A stretch of DNA of 13,777 nt from Clostridia bacterium (GTDB lineage: Bacteria; Bacillota; Clostridia; Lachnospirales; Cellulosilyticaceae), in NCBI GenBank assembly GCA_029256345.1, contig JAQSYC010000042.1, positions 1 to 13,777 on the forward strand, read 5' to 3'. The notes below the pieces were generated by a model. The model was not told where the DNA came from and made no database searches. It was given only the letters and a program-made list of their open reading frames with translations. Below are positions 5,096 to 12,208 of this stretch, piece after piece. How positions within the stretch are numbered: position 1 is the first letter of the stretch; every line of letters begins with the position of its first letter. The position numbers and the translations under genes were made by a program.

Positions 5096-7003
5096 ATGAA
5101 TACTCAAACTTTAGAAAAGTTGCAATACAATGAGTTGAAAAATAATGTAAGAGAGTACTGCGTAAGCAGTTTAGGAAAAAAACTAATCAATCAAATGATG
5201 CCAAGCGCTCATAAGACAGTTGTTGAAAAGAGGCTTAAGGAAACGGCCGAAGGCAGGGCGCTAATTGACTATTCAGGTACTATTCCCCTACAAGGGATTA
5301 TGAATATAGAAGATATTATAGAGCGGGCAGAAAAGGGAGTTATACTTGAAGCAGAGTTCTTAGGCTATGCAGGAGCGTTTTTGAGAGGATGCAGTAAAAT
5401 CAAAACTTATATGAAAGACAAGATTTTTGATGCGCCTACACTTCAAAGCTATAGTCTAGGTATAGAGGAATTGAAAGTGTTAGAAGAAGAGATAGAGAGG
5501 GCTATTCGTAATAATAGGGTAGATGATCAGGCAAGCAGTGAACTCAAAAAAATACGCCGACATATTGCTTTGACAGAAGACAAAATACAAGACAAGTTAG
5601 ATAAATTTCTGAAGAACAGTCAAAACAAGCACTATATTCAAGAGTTTTTCATCAGTAAAAGGCAGGATAGACTGACTATACCTATTAAAGCAGCCTATAA
5701 AAATCAAGTGGCAGGTACAGTGGTGGAGGTTTCTTCCAAGGGGACCACAGTTTTTATGGAGCCGCATACAGTTAGCAAGCATACTCAGGAGCTTTTGACT
5801 TTAAAATCAGAAGAAGCAATAGAAGAATACAAAGTACTGACTTATTTAACAGGTTTTATATTGGAGAATGGCACAGCTATCAGGAGAAATATTGAGATTA
5901 TGGGTGCGTACGATATGATTTTTGCCAAGGCCAAATATAGCAAGGCTGTAGATGGCATACTGCCTAGAGTTAATGACTATGGCAAAATAATAGTCAGAGG
6001 AGGCAGACATCCCTTGCTTAAAGGCACAGTGGTCCCTCTGGATTTTATGATAGGTAAAGACTTTAGGTCACTTATTATTACAGGACCCAATGCAGGGGGG
6101 AAAACGATTGTGCTCAAAACCATAGGGCTCTTGACATTAGCCATGCAGTCAGGTCTCCATGTACCTGTAGAAGAAGGCACAGAACTCTCGGTGTTTGAAC
6201 GGGTTTTTGTGGATATTGGAGATGATCAGAGTTTAGAAAATGCCTTAAGTACCTTTTCATCTCATGTCAAAAACTTGGCAGCTGTTATTAATCAAACCAA
6301 TAAATCCACCTTACTTTTGTTTGATGAGATAGGCAGTGGTACGGAGCCAAATGAAGGAGCGGCTTTAGCCATAGCCATCTTAGAAGAGGTGTATCAAAAA
6401 GGGGCTATTACTTTAGCAACCACCCATTATGGGGAGATCAAAAATTTTTCAGCCAGTCATCCGGACTTTGAAAACGCTGCCATGCAGTTTGACAGCGATA
6501 CTTTAGAACCGCTTTATAAGCTCATCACAGGTAAAGCTGGGGAGAGTAATGCTCTCTGGATTTCAAAAAGAATGGGCATACAAGAAAATGTACTCAAGCG
6601 GGCCAAGGCGTATTTGTCAGACAAGGCGTACAATCTGGAATATGTGAATCAGGCAAAAGTCAGAGTGCCTCACTCTATAGACGCAGAGGCTGAAAGGCAT
6701 CCAGAAAGTTTAGAGCGAGGGGATAAAGTTTATTTAACGGAGTATGGTGAAAGTGGTATTGTTTTTGAAGCAAAAGATAAGTTTAATAAGGTAAAAGTTT
6801 TTTATAACAAAACAGTGATAGAGGTCAATGAAAGACAACTTAAACTGGAAATAAAAGCGAAAGACCTTTATCCAGAGGAGTATGACCTTTCAGTGATTTT
6901 TACCAGCTATGGAGAAAGAAAATTAGAAAAGGATATACAGCGGGGCTCGAAGAAGGCCCTAAAGCGTATCAGAAAATATGGATTAGAGAAGGCGAGGAAA
7001 TAA
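5096..7003 (+). CDS. MutS2-like DNA-binding ATPase without Smr domain, 635 aa
   Basis: This is a MutS-family ABC-type ATPase most like MutS2, a group tied to recombination control or ribosome-collision rescue rather than classical mismatch repair. The N-terminal region has the MutS2 pattern LQYNELKNNVREYCVSSLGK. A helical lever/clamp region follows (about 130-280). The ATPase core has Walker A GPNAGGKT (330-337), Walker B LLLFDE with D410 and E411, the signature GSGTEPNEGAALA and the switch TTHYGEIK. After the ATPase comes a small KOW-like beta segment (about 540-580, RGDKVYLTEYGESGIV) and a basic tail. The C-terminal Smr nuclease domain of full MutS2 (about 780 aa) is absent, so nuclease activity is not expected. 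The ATG is supported by AAAAGGAG at 5077-5084. The gene stands alone behind a structured leader and converges with an AraC gene two bases away. Confidence 0.88.
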   Translation: MNTQTLEKLQYNELKNNVREYCVSSLGKKLINQMMPSAHKTVVEKRLKETAEGRALIDYSGTIPLQGIMNIEDIIERAEKGVILEAEFLGYAGAFLRGCSKIKTYMKDKIFDAPTLQSYSLGIEELKVLEEEIERAIRNNRVDDQASSELKKIRRHIALTEDKIQDKLDKFLKNSQNKHYIQEFFISKRQDRLTIPIKAAYKNQVAGTVVEVSSKGTTVFMEPHTVSKHTQELLTLKSEEAIEEYKVLTYLTGFILENGTAIRRNIEIMGAYDMIFAKAKYSKAVDGILPRVNDYGKIIVRGGRHPLLKGTVVPLDFMIGKDFRSLIITGPNAGGKTIVLKTIGLLTLAMQSGLHVPVEEGTELSVFERVFVDIGDDQSLENALSTFSSHVKNLAAVINQTNKSTLLLFDEIGSGTEPNEGAALAIAILEEVYQKGAITLATTHYGEIKNFSASHPDFENAAMQFDSDTLEPLYKLITGKAGESNALWISKRMGIQENVLKRAKAYLSDKAYNLEYVNQAKVRVPHSIDAEAERHPESLERGDKVYLTEYGESGIVFEAKDKFNKVKVFYNKTVIEVNERQLKLEIKAKDLYPEEYDLSVIFTSYGERKLEKDIQRGSKKALKRIRKYGLEKARK

Positions 7004-7005
7004 AA

Positions 7006-7935
7006 CTATTTATACTCCTTAAAGGAGATTGTGTAAGCATATTCAGTAGCAGTTATTCCTGTGTATTTTTTAAAGAGTTTACTAAAATAATAGGGATTAT
7101 CAATGCCCACTAAATAGGCGATATTGGAAAAGCTTAAGTGGCTAGAAGAAGCAATCAGTTCTTTGGCATGCTCAATCCGCGAACGATTAAGGTAATCTAT
7201 TAGGGTAAAACCAGTGAGCGCACTAAATGTACGGTTTAAATAGTTATAGTTGACATCAAAGATATCGGTTAAAGTCTTACTTGTGATCTTTTGGGTGTAA
7301 TGGGCATCAAGAAAGGTTTTAGCTTCCATAGCCCGACCTAAGGTTTTGGTTGGAGCTGGATTTTGACAGGATAATAAATAATCGGCATAGTCCCGAGCCA
7401 TGTGTATCAGCATCTCTTTTATTTTAAGAGATGCTATTTTTCTATAGTTCTCGTATTTTTGATAAAAATTACTATTGGCTGCCTCTAGCAGGGAGAGTAA
7501 AATAGCGTAACACTGAGGTTCGTAACACTTGGGAAGATAGAGAGGCATTGTATCGGAGTTGGTATAGACAGCATCATCGTAAAGACTGCTTTGTTGTACA
7601 TGCTGCCTAGAGATTTGGAGTATATCTTGTAATGTGGTATGGAAATCAGAAGGCAGCGGATGCAGACCTTCAAAACGAAAGTGAACAAAATAGTAATCAC
7701 AGCAACTTGCCTTAAAGCCTGTGTGTTCCACAAAAGGATCCAGCAAAAATACATCCCCTTTTTTTAGCGTAAAATACTGATTGGCTTCTTTGATATAAAG
7801 GGTACCTGACAAAAGGACATATAAAATATACTCATCGGCAATACGGGAAAAATGGGTCCAAGGGCTATTGTAAGTCACATGTCCCATGTATCTTACAATG
7901 AGATTGGTATCTGCGTTGGCTTTATATAACTTCAT
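7006..7935 (-). CDS. AraC-family transcriptional regulator, probable sugar-responsive, 309 aa
   Basis: The N-terminal cupin (about residues 12-95) shows ILYVLLSGTLYIKE and LKKGDVFLLDPFVEHTGF, typical of AraC-type regulators in Firmicutes. The C-terminal 105 residues (205-309) hold the double helix-turn-helix, ending with the NPYYFSKLFKKYTGIT signature. GAGG (7941-7944 on this strand) lies five bases before the ATG at 7933-7935. It is divergent from the GH13 glucosidase, so an oligosaccharide-induced activator of that gene is the simplest role (inference). It converges with the MutS2-like gene with two bases between the stops. Unlike the first AraC protein in this window, it keeps a clear P..HTGF effector-pocket motif. 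Confidence 0.9.
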   Translation of the reverse strand: MKLYKANADTNLIVRYMGHVTYNSPWTHFSRIADEYILYVLLSGTLYIKEANQYFTLKKGDVFLLDPFVEHTGFKASCCDYYFVHFRFEGLHPLPSDFHTTLQDILQISRQHVQQSSLYDDAVYTNSDTMPLYLPKCYEPQCYAILLSLLEAANSNFYQKYENYRKIASLKIKEMLIHMARDYADYLLSCQNPAPTKTLGRAMEAKTFLDAHYTQKITSKTLTDIFDVNYNYLNRTFSALTGFTLIDYLNRSRIEHAKELIASSSHLSFSNIAYLVGIDNPYYFSKLFKKYTGITATEYAYTISFKEYK

Positions 7936-7951
7936 ATTGACCTCGTATAAG

Positions 7952-7986
7952 TAGAAATTTTATAAATAAAATAGAAATTGTTTATT
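7952..7986. repeat. Direct repeat TAGAAATT x2 between AraC and glucosidase genes
   Basis: TAGAAATT occurs at 7952-7959 and 7972-7979, offset by 20 bp, with loosely similar AT-rich tails. It lies upstream of the glucosidase and in the probable leader of the AraC gene. It could be the regulator's binding site, but the region is very AT-rich and chance repeats are likely. ATTGTTTT is also repeated nearby (8031-8038 and 8058-8065). Confidence 0.3.
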
Positions 7987-7993
7987 TATTATT

Positions 7994-8021
7994 AGTATAG
8001 CGTATTTTACAATAAAAACAA
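7994..8021 (-). promoter_or_regulatory. Possible promoter of the second AraC gene
   Basis: On the minus strand TTGTTT (8016-8021) and TATACT (7994-7999) are separated by 16 bp. Transcription would start near 7987, giving a leader of about 50 nt that contains the TAGAAATT repeats. I could not find an equally good promoter for the divergent glucosidase. Confidence 0.35.
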
Positions 8022-8106
8022 GATTTTAAGATTGTTTTGAGACAGGTAAAGAAGAAAATTGTTTTTAAAAGGGTAGATTTTATATAAGGAAATGAGGGGG
8101 TAAAAT

Positions 8107-9795
8107 ATGGAACGCAAGTGGTGGAAAGAAGGCGTAGTGTATCAGATTTATCCAAGGAGCTTTTATGATACAAATGGTGATGGAATAGGGGACTTAAAAG
8201 GTATTACTGCTAAGATACCCTATCTTAAGGAACTGGGAATTACGATTATTTGGCTAAATCCTATCTATGCATCGCCAAATGATGACAATGGTTATGATAT
8301 CAGTAACTACCAAGCTATTTTACAAGAATTTGGCACCATGGAAGACTTTGAAGAATTGTTATCTAAACTACATAAAGCAGGCATCAAGCTGATTATGGAT
8401 TTGGTGGTGAATCATTCTTCAGATGAGCATCCTTGGTTTTTAGAGTCAAAAAGCAGTGAGGACTCTCCCTATAGGGAGTATTATATATGGAAAAAGTCTA
8501 ATCAAGACGGCGGAGAGCCAAATAACTGGCGGTCTTTTTTTAGCGGCAGTGCATGGCAATTAGATGAAACAACAGGGGAATATTATTTACATCTTTTTTC
8601 AAAAAAGCAGCCTGATTTAAATTGGGAAAATGAAAAGCTTAGGCATGAAATCTATCAGATGATGCAGTGGTGGTTTGAGAAAGGGATAGATGGTTTTCGA
8701 ATGGATGTAATCAATCTGATTTCTAAAGTTGAAGGATTGCCAAGTGCAGGAAAAGATAAGGTGGGCTTCGATGGCTTGGCATGGGGAGGGGAGTATTTTG
8801 TGACAGGACCAAGAACTCACGAATATTTGCAGGAGATGCATCGTGAGGTACTCTCAAAATATGATGCTATGACGGTAGGAGAAACCTGTGATGTGACGCC
8901 AGAAGATGGGGTATTATTTACAGGAAAAGATAGAGATGAGCTGAATATGATTTTTCAGTTTGAGCATGTAAACCTTGGGCAAGGCAAAGAAGGAAAGTGG
9001 ACCCCCAAGCCTTGGAAGCTGACAGAACTCAAAGAGATTATGGATAAGTGGCAGACAAAGCTTCATGGGAAGGGCTGGAACAGCTTATATTTTAACAATC
9101 ATGATCAGCCAAGACAGGTCTCAAAGTTCGGAGATGACAAGGTATACCGCAAAGAATCAGCCAAAATGCTGGCGACTTATCTTCACACCCTTGAAGGGAC
9201 ACCCTACATCTACCAAGGAGAAGAGATAGGTATGACCAACGTCTATTTTGAGGAATTGAAGCACTACAAAGATTTAGAGATTTTAAACAAGTGGGAGGAA
9301 ATCAAACAGACAGGTTCGTTAACAGAAAAGGAATTGTTAGAAGGAGTCCATGTCAATGGAAGAGATAATGCCAGAACGCCTATGCAATGGAACGCCAATC
9401 GCCATGCTGGCTTTACCACAGGAGAGCCATGGCTTGGGGTCAATCCAAATTATGCTGTAATCAATGTGGAAGAGGCTTTAAAAGATAAGGACTCAGTCTT
9501 TCACTATTACAAAAAATTACTGGAACTACGTAAAAAACACTTGATTATGGCCTATGGCCAATATGAACTCTTATTAAAAGAGGATGAACAGCTCTATGTT
9601 TATACCAAAACCCTTGAGGAGGAAAGATGGCTTGTGCTTCTGAATTTCTCAAATCAAAAAGTTTTATTTGAGAGGCCTAGGCAGCTGCAGCTGATGAGAC
9701 AGGAGCTTATTTTATCCAATTATAAAGTAGATGAAAAAGAGGTTTTAGAAAAAAATATCCTAAAACCCTATGAGGCTAGGATTTATAGGATATAG
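8107..9795 (+). CDS. GH13 alpha-glucosidase, oligo-1,6-glucosidase type, 562 aa
   Basis: This is a cytoplasmic exo-acting glucosidase of the GH13_31 type, releasing glucose from the non-reducing end of short alpha-glucans. It has no signal peptide. The N-terminus W-W-K-E-G-V-V-Y-Q-I-Y-P-R-S-F and the metal loop DTNGDGIGDL are typical. Catalytic residues are D200 (nucleophile, GFRMDVIN), E259 (acid/base, VGETCD) and D333 (NNHDQPR). DLVVNHSS and GRDNARTPMQW are conserved landmarks, and a C-terminal beta domain follows. Valine after the nucleophile (V201) is the residue associated with alpha-1,6 preference (isomaltose, panose) rather than maltose. Trehalose-6-phosphate hydrolase is a close relative and cannot be fully excluded. 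AGGGGG at 8095-8100 sets the start. It diverges from an AraC regulator, with no transporter beside it. Confidence 0.92.
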   Translation: MERKWWKEGVVYQIYPRSFYDTNGDGIGDLKGITAKIPYLKELGITIIWLNPIYASPNDDNGYDISNYQAILQEFGTMEDFEELLSKLHKAGIKLIMDLVVNHSSDEHPWFLESKSSEDSPYREYYIWKKSNQDGGEPNNWRSFFSGSAWQLDETTGEYYLHLFSKKQPDLNWENEKLRHEIYQMMQWWFEKGIDGFRMDVINLISKVEGLPSAGKDKVGFDGLAWGGEYFVTGPRTHEYLQEMHREVLSKYDAMTVGETCDVTPEDGVLFTGKDRDELNMIFQFEHVNLGQGKEGKWTPKPWKLTELKEIMDKWQTKLHGKGWNSLYFNNHDQPRQVSKFGDDKVYRKESAKMLATYLHTLEGTPYIYQGEEIGMTNVYFEELKHYKDLEILNKWEEIKQTGSLTEKELLEGVHVNGRDNARTPMQWNANRHAGFTTGEPWLGVNPNYAVINVEEALKDKDSVFHYYKKLLELRKKHLIMAYGQYELLLKEDEQLYVYTKTLEEERWLVLLNFSNQKVLFERPRQLQLMRQELILSNYKVDEKEVLEKNILKPYEARIYRI

Positions 9796-9811
9796 GTAAA
9801 GGTTTAAGGAA

Positions 9812-10801
9812 TTAAGGGGATTTAGCTTTATGTACTTCTTTTTGAGCCACCTTAGCAGTTGTTGGAACGCAAGAAACCCCGGCTATGCCTATAACTGGAT
9901 TGAAGTTTTTCTTGTTTGCAAAATAAACAATATAACCACCTAGAATACCGCCGATACCAGAGATGAGCAATGAAAGCATGCCTAATACCAGAAGTGTTAA
10001 AACTTTAGGATTTAGAATAGTACTTGCTTCACAAAGAACACCTAACATAAGCCCTAAAAAGAAAGTTCCTGTATACAAAAATCCATGTTCAATAAGTTTA
10101 GCATATTTATCTAAGCCAGATTCTCTTACAGCAATGCCTATAAAGAAACTTAAAAAGAGAGGGGCTGCGACCGGGAACAAGAAGCATAAAAGGGTATTGG
10201 CAATAACTGCAAAGATAAGTTTCTCTCTTGAAGATATGTTGTGGAACTTACTGGTTTTTACAGCAGCAGCTCTTGCATAAAGTACCATTGGTCCATCGGC
10301 TCCGCCTATTAAAGACACAGCAGCAGCTTCACCGTAGTTGAGGCCCATAGCCGTTGCGATTGGAAAGGTTAAAACTGTTCCAAGTTCTGCAAACATGGCA
10401 ATCAGCATACTTGTAAAAGGGTATCTAAGTAAAAAACCAATATCCGTGATCACGCCTATTCCCATAAAAACAATACAGGCTATTAAACCATTACTAAACA
10501 TAAAGGTATAAATAGGCTGGAGAAAATCTATTTGAAGTATGTTCATGAGCGCATCAGTATCACTTAGCATAGGGTCTATAAAGATAGTGCCTGTAGTACT
10601 AGAAGTTAAGAAAAGAACCCCTGCATTGACAGCTGACATACCAAAGCCCATAGGAATCATAATAAGGGGTTCCAGTGTGCCCTTGGTGCCAAGATAGACT
10701 AGAAATATGCCTAATACAACAAGTACAATTCTAAAAATAGCAATTTTAGGTTCTTGTACAAATAAAGTAGAAATGCCTTGAAAAATATCCAGTATATTCA
10801 T
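9812..10801 (-). CDS. Na+-translocating decarboxylase beta-subunit-like membrane protein, shortened, 329 aa
   Basis: This resembles OadB/GcdB/MmdB, the beta subunit that couples decarboxylation of a carboxybiotin to Na+ export. About nine hydrophobic segments are visible. Landmarks are the LEPLIMIPMGFG segment, the GGADGP motif with D169 (K. pneumoniae OadB D203), and N301-P-V-I-G305-I-A-G-V-S310, which match the essential N373, G377 and S382. The essential R389 position is K317. The usual AAYSYMALVP segment with Y229 is missing after GGADGP, and the protein ends 12 residues past K317, so the last membrane segment with MHAMGPNV is absent. It is the third gene of an operon after two microproteins. 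No carboxyltransferase or biotin carrier is in view. A Na+ channel or transporter subfamily with another partner is possible. Confidence 0.82.
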   Translation of the reverse strand: MNILDIFQGISTLFVQEPKIAIFRIVLVVLGIFLVYLGTKGTLEPLIMIPMGFGMSAVNAGVLFLTSSTTGTIFIDPMLSDTDALMNILQIDFLQPIYTFMFSNGLIACIVFMGIGVITDIGFLLRYPFTSMLIAMFAELGTVLTFPIATAMGLNYGEAAAVSLIGGADGPMVLYARAAAVKTSKFHNISSREKLIFAVIANTLLCFLFPVAAPLFLSFFIGIAVRESGLDKYAKLIEHGFLYTGTFFLGLMLGVLCEASTILNPKVLTLLVLGMLSLLISGIGGILGGYIVYFANKKNFNPVIGIAGVSCVPTTAKVAQKEVHKAKSP

Positions 10802-10827
10802 ATTTTTTCCTCATTCTTTATATCAGT

Positions 10828-10974
10828 TTAGTGTGTTTCATTTTGGTCTTTGGCTGGTTCGTTAGAAAATTTTCTAATTGCAAATAACATTACTTTAATG
10901 AGTACAGCCATGCCAAGGGATATGATAAAACCTAGAGCAAAAACTTGAAGTGGTATTAAAAATGAATAAGACAT
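10828..10974 (-). CDS. 48-aa single-span membrane protein, OadG/gamma-subunit-like
   Basis: Reading ATG at 10974 to TAA at 10828-10830 gives 48 residues starting MSYSFLIPLQVFALGFIISL. Residues about 5-33 form one hydrophobic helix, followed by a polar tail (RKFSNEPAKDQNETH). AGGAGGG (10980-10986) lies five bases before the start and overlaps the stop of the preceding 33-aa gene. The end is 26 bp before the beta-like gene, which has its own GAGGAA site at 10807-10812. The N-terminal helix plus charged tail resembles the small gamma (OadG) or delta anchor subunits of Na+-pumping decarboxylases, but it is shorter than usual. Codon use and the ideal ribosome binding site support a real gene. Confidence 0.72.
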   Translation of the reverse strand: MSYSFLIPLQVFALGFIISLGMAVLIKVMLFAIRKFSNEPAKDQNETH

Positions 10975-10985
10975 AGTAGCCCTCC

Positions 10986-11087
10986 TTAGCTGAGTTCGTT
11001 GCGAATGTTTTTAACATAGATATAAGTTATGGCGATAAAGCCACAAATACTAAGTGATAATTGAAGCATTGAAAAATGTGTAGTCAT
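10986..11087 (-). CDS. 33-aa single-span microprotein, first gene of the Na+-pump-like operon
   Basis: The frame from ATG at 11087 to TAA at 10986-10988 encodes MTTHFSMLQLSLSICGFIAI and then TYIYVKNIRNELS. Residues about 6-26 can form one membrane helix, with a basic C-terminal end that should stay in the cytoplasm. AGGAGGAA (11094-11101) lies six bases upstream, a near-ideal site. Its stop overlaps the ribosome binding site of the 48-aa gene, so translation is probably coupled. I recognise no family. An accessory or assembly peptide for the membrane protein downstream is the best inference. Confidence 0.65.
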   Translation of the reverse strand: MTTHFSMLQLSLSICGFIAITYIYVKNIRNELS

Positions 11088-11139
11088 AAACAGTTCCTCC
11101 TAAATTGATAAATTTTAAACGATTTATTAAGTCTCTTTT

Positions 11140-11169
11140 ATTATAGGAAGAAGTTTTATATAATGCTAA
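11140..11169 (-). promoter_or_regulatory. Putative promoter of the Na+-pump-like operon
   Basis: On the minus strand TTAGCA (11164-11169) and a perfect TATAAT (11140-11145) are separated by 18 bp. Transcription would start near 11133, about 45 nt before the 33-aa gene. The 37-bp palindrome begins 10 bp upstream of this -35, where a LysR-type activator would bind. Confidence 0.45.
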
Positions 11170-11179
11170 TATATAATAC

Positions 11180-11216
11180 GAAAGATAAGTATATATATTA
11201 TATATACTTATCTTTC
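11180..11216. promoter_or_regulatory. Perfect 37-bp palindrome, probable LysR operator
   Basis: Left arm 11180-11197 and right arm 11199-11216 are exact reverse complements around a single T at 11198. The arms begin GAAAGATAAGTATATA and end TATATACTTATCTTTC. The palindrome lies between the divergent LysR gene and the Na+-pump-like operon, just upstream of the operon's putative -35. LysR proteins bind AT-rich dyads in such positions. It is unlikely to be a terminator: it has almost no G/C in the arms and no T-run follows it on either strand. Confidence 0.6.
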
Positions 11217-11233
11217 AAAAAATGATGGATTAT

Positions 11234-11261
11234 TTGAGGGACAGATGTGATAAGATATCCT
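11234..11261 (+). promoter_or_regulatory. Possible promoter of the LysR gene
   Basis: TTGAGG (11234-11239) and TATCCT (11256-11261) with a 16-bp spacer would start transcription about 20 nt before the LysR GTG. Both hexamers are mediocre. It is offered as the best candidate downstream of the palindrome. Confidence 0.3.
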
Positions 11262-11290
11262 AGAAAAGACATTTAAAAGGGGCGAAAGCA

Positions 11291-12190
11291 GTGGAACTGC
11301 ACTATCTGAAATTATTTAACAGTGTTGCCATGTATCAAAGTTATACGAAAGCTTCAGAGTTATTACATATTAGCCAGCCGGCATTATCTATTCAAATTAA
11401 AAAACTAGAGGAAGAGCTCAATCTTAGGCTTTTTGATAAAGTAGGTAATAAAGTGGTATTAAATGAAAATGGTCAGATTCTCTTTACTTATACACAAAAG
11501 ATATTGGGATTAGTAGAGGAAGCAGAAGGGATACTAGTCAATAAAAGGGCATATATAGGGGGGAGTATCAGCATAGGAGGAAGTAATACGCCGGGAGCCT
11601 ACATATTGCCTCATATTATTGGAGTGTTTAAAAAGGAATATCCTTATGTGAAAATTAATTTACATATAGCCAGTACCGATGAAATTGCCAGACTGATAGA
11701 GGAAGGCGCATTGGATTTTGCTGTTAATGGGGGAGATATCAACTACAATAGCTGTGTTTATGCGGAAAAACTGATGGAGGACAGGCTGATTATTGCTGCT
11801 TCTACAGAGTGTACTTATGCAAAAAAGAAGTATGTTGATATTTTGGAGCTTCAGTCTATGCAGTTTATTGTACATGAAAACAATTCGCAGCTGTATCGTA
11901 TGGTCAAAGCTTTTATAGATGAATTCAAACTTTCTACAAAAAAGATTACGATGAATCTTGGACATATAGATGCTATTAAACAAGCAGTCATAGCTAATCT
12001 TGGAATATCCCTTATTCCTTTGTCCGCCATTGCACTGGAGCTCAATATCGGCCTTATAAAAGAAATAAGACTAAAGGACAAAAAACTAGCTTATCCCTAT
12101 AGTCTTATTTATAATAAAAACAAATATTTATCACCAGCTGCCTTAGAGCTTATCAAACTTGTAAAAAATAAAATGAAAACAGAGGAATAA
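11291..12190 (+). CDS. LysR-family transcriptional regulator, 299 aa
   Basis: The winged helix-turn-helix spans residues 1-60, with the signature SYTKASELLHISQPALSIQI followed by KKLEEELNLRLFDK. It is followed by a linker helix and the two-lobed periplasmic-binding-like effector domain (about 90-295), which includes GSISIGGSNTPGAYILP and GHIDAIKQAVIANLGISLIP. The start is GTG at 11291, set by AAAAGGGG eight bases upstream. It is divergent from the Na+-pump-like operon and probably activates that operon in response to a small carboxylate-like molecule through the palindrome between them (inference). It converges with the protease gene, with 18 bp between stops. Confidence 0.92.
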   Translation: MELHYLKLFNSVAMYQSYTKASELLHISQPALSIQIKKLEEELNLRLFDKVGNKVVLNENGQILFTYTQKILGLVEEAEGILVNKRAYIGGSISIGGSNTPGAYILPHIIGVFKKEYPYVKINLHIASTDEIARLIEEGALDFAVNGGDINYNSCVYAEKLMEDRLIIAASTECTYAKKKYVDILELQSMQFIVHENNSQLYRMVKAFIDEFKLSTKKITMNLGHIDAIKQAVIANLGISLIPLSAIALELNIGLIKEIRLKDKKLAYPYSLIYNKNKYLSPAALELIKLVKNKMKTEE

Positions 12191-12208
12191 CCAAAGGAAG
12201 GGCTAGGC

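Noticed and set aside
4948..5133. 61-codon open frame starting with TTG that overlaps the start of the MutS2-like gene
   Set aside because: It runs through the terminator hairpin, has no ribosome binding site, matches nothing, and overlaps a certain gene in another frame.
9963..10280. 105-codon plus-strand open frame inside the OadB-like gene
   Set aside because: It is antisense to a gene with clear family motifs, with no ribosome binding site or recognisable domain.
11180..11216. The 37-bp palindrome as a bidirectional terminator
   Set aside because: The arms are nearly all A/T, no T-run follows on either strand, and it lies between divergent promoters, not at gene ends.
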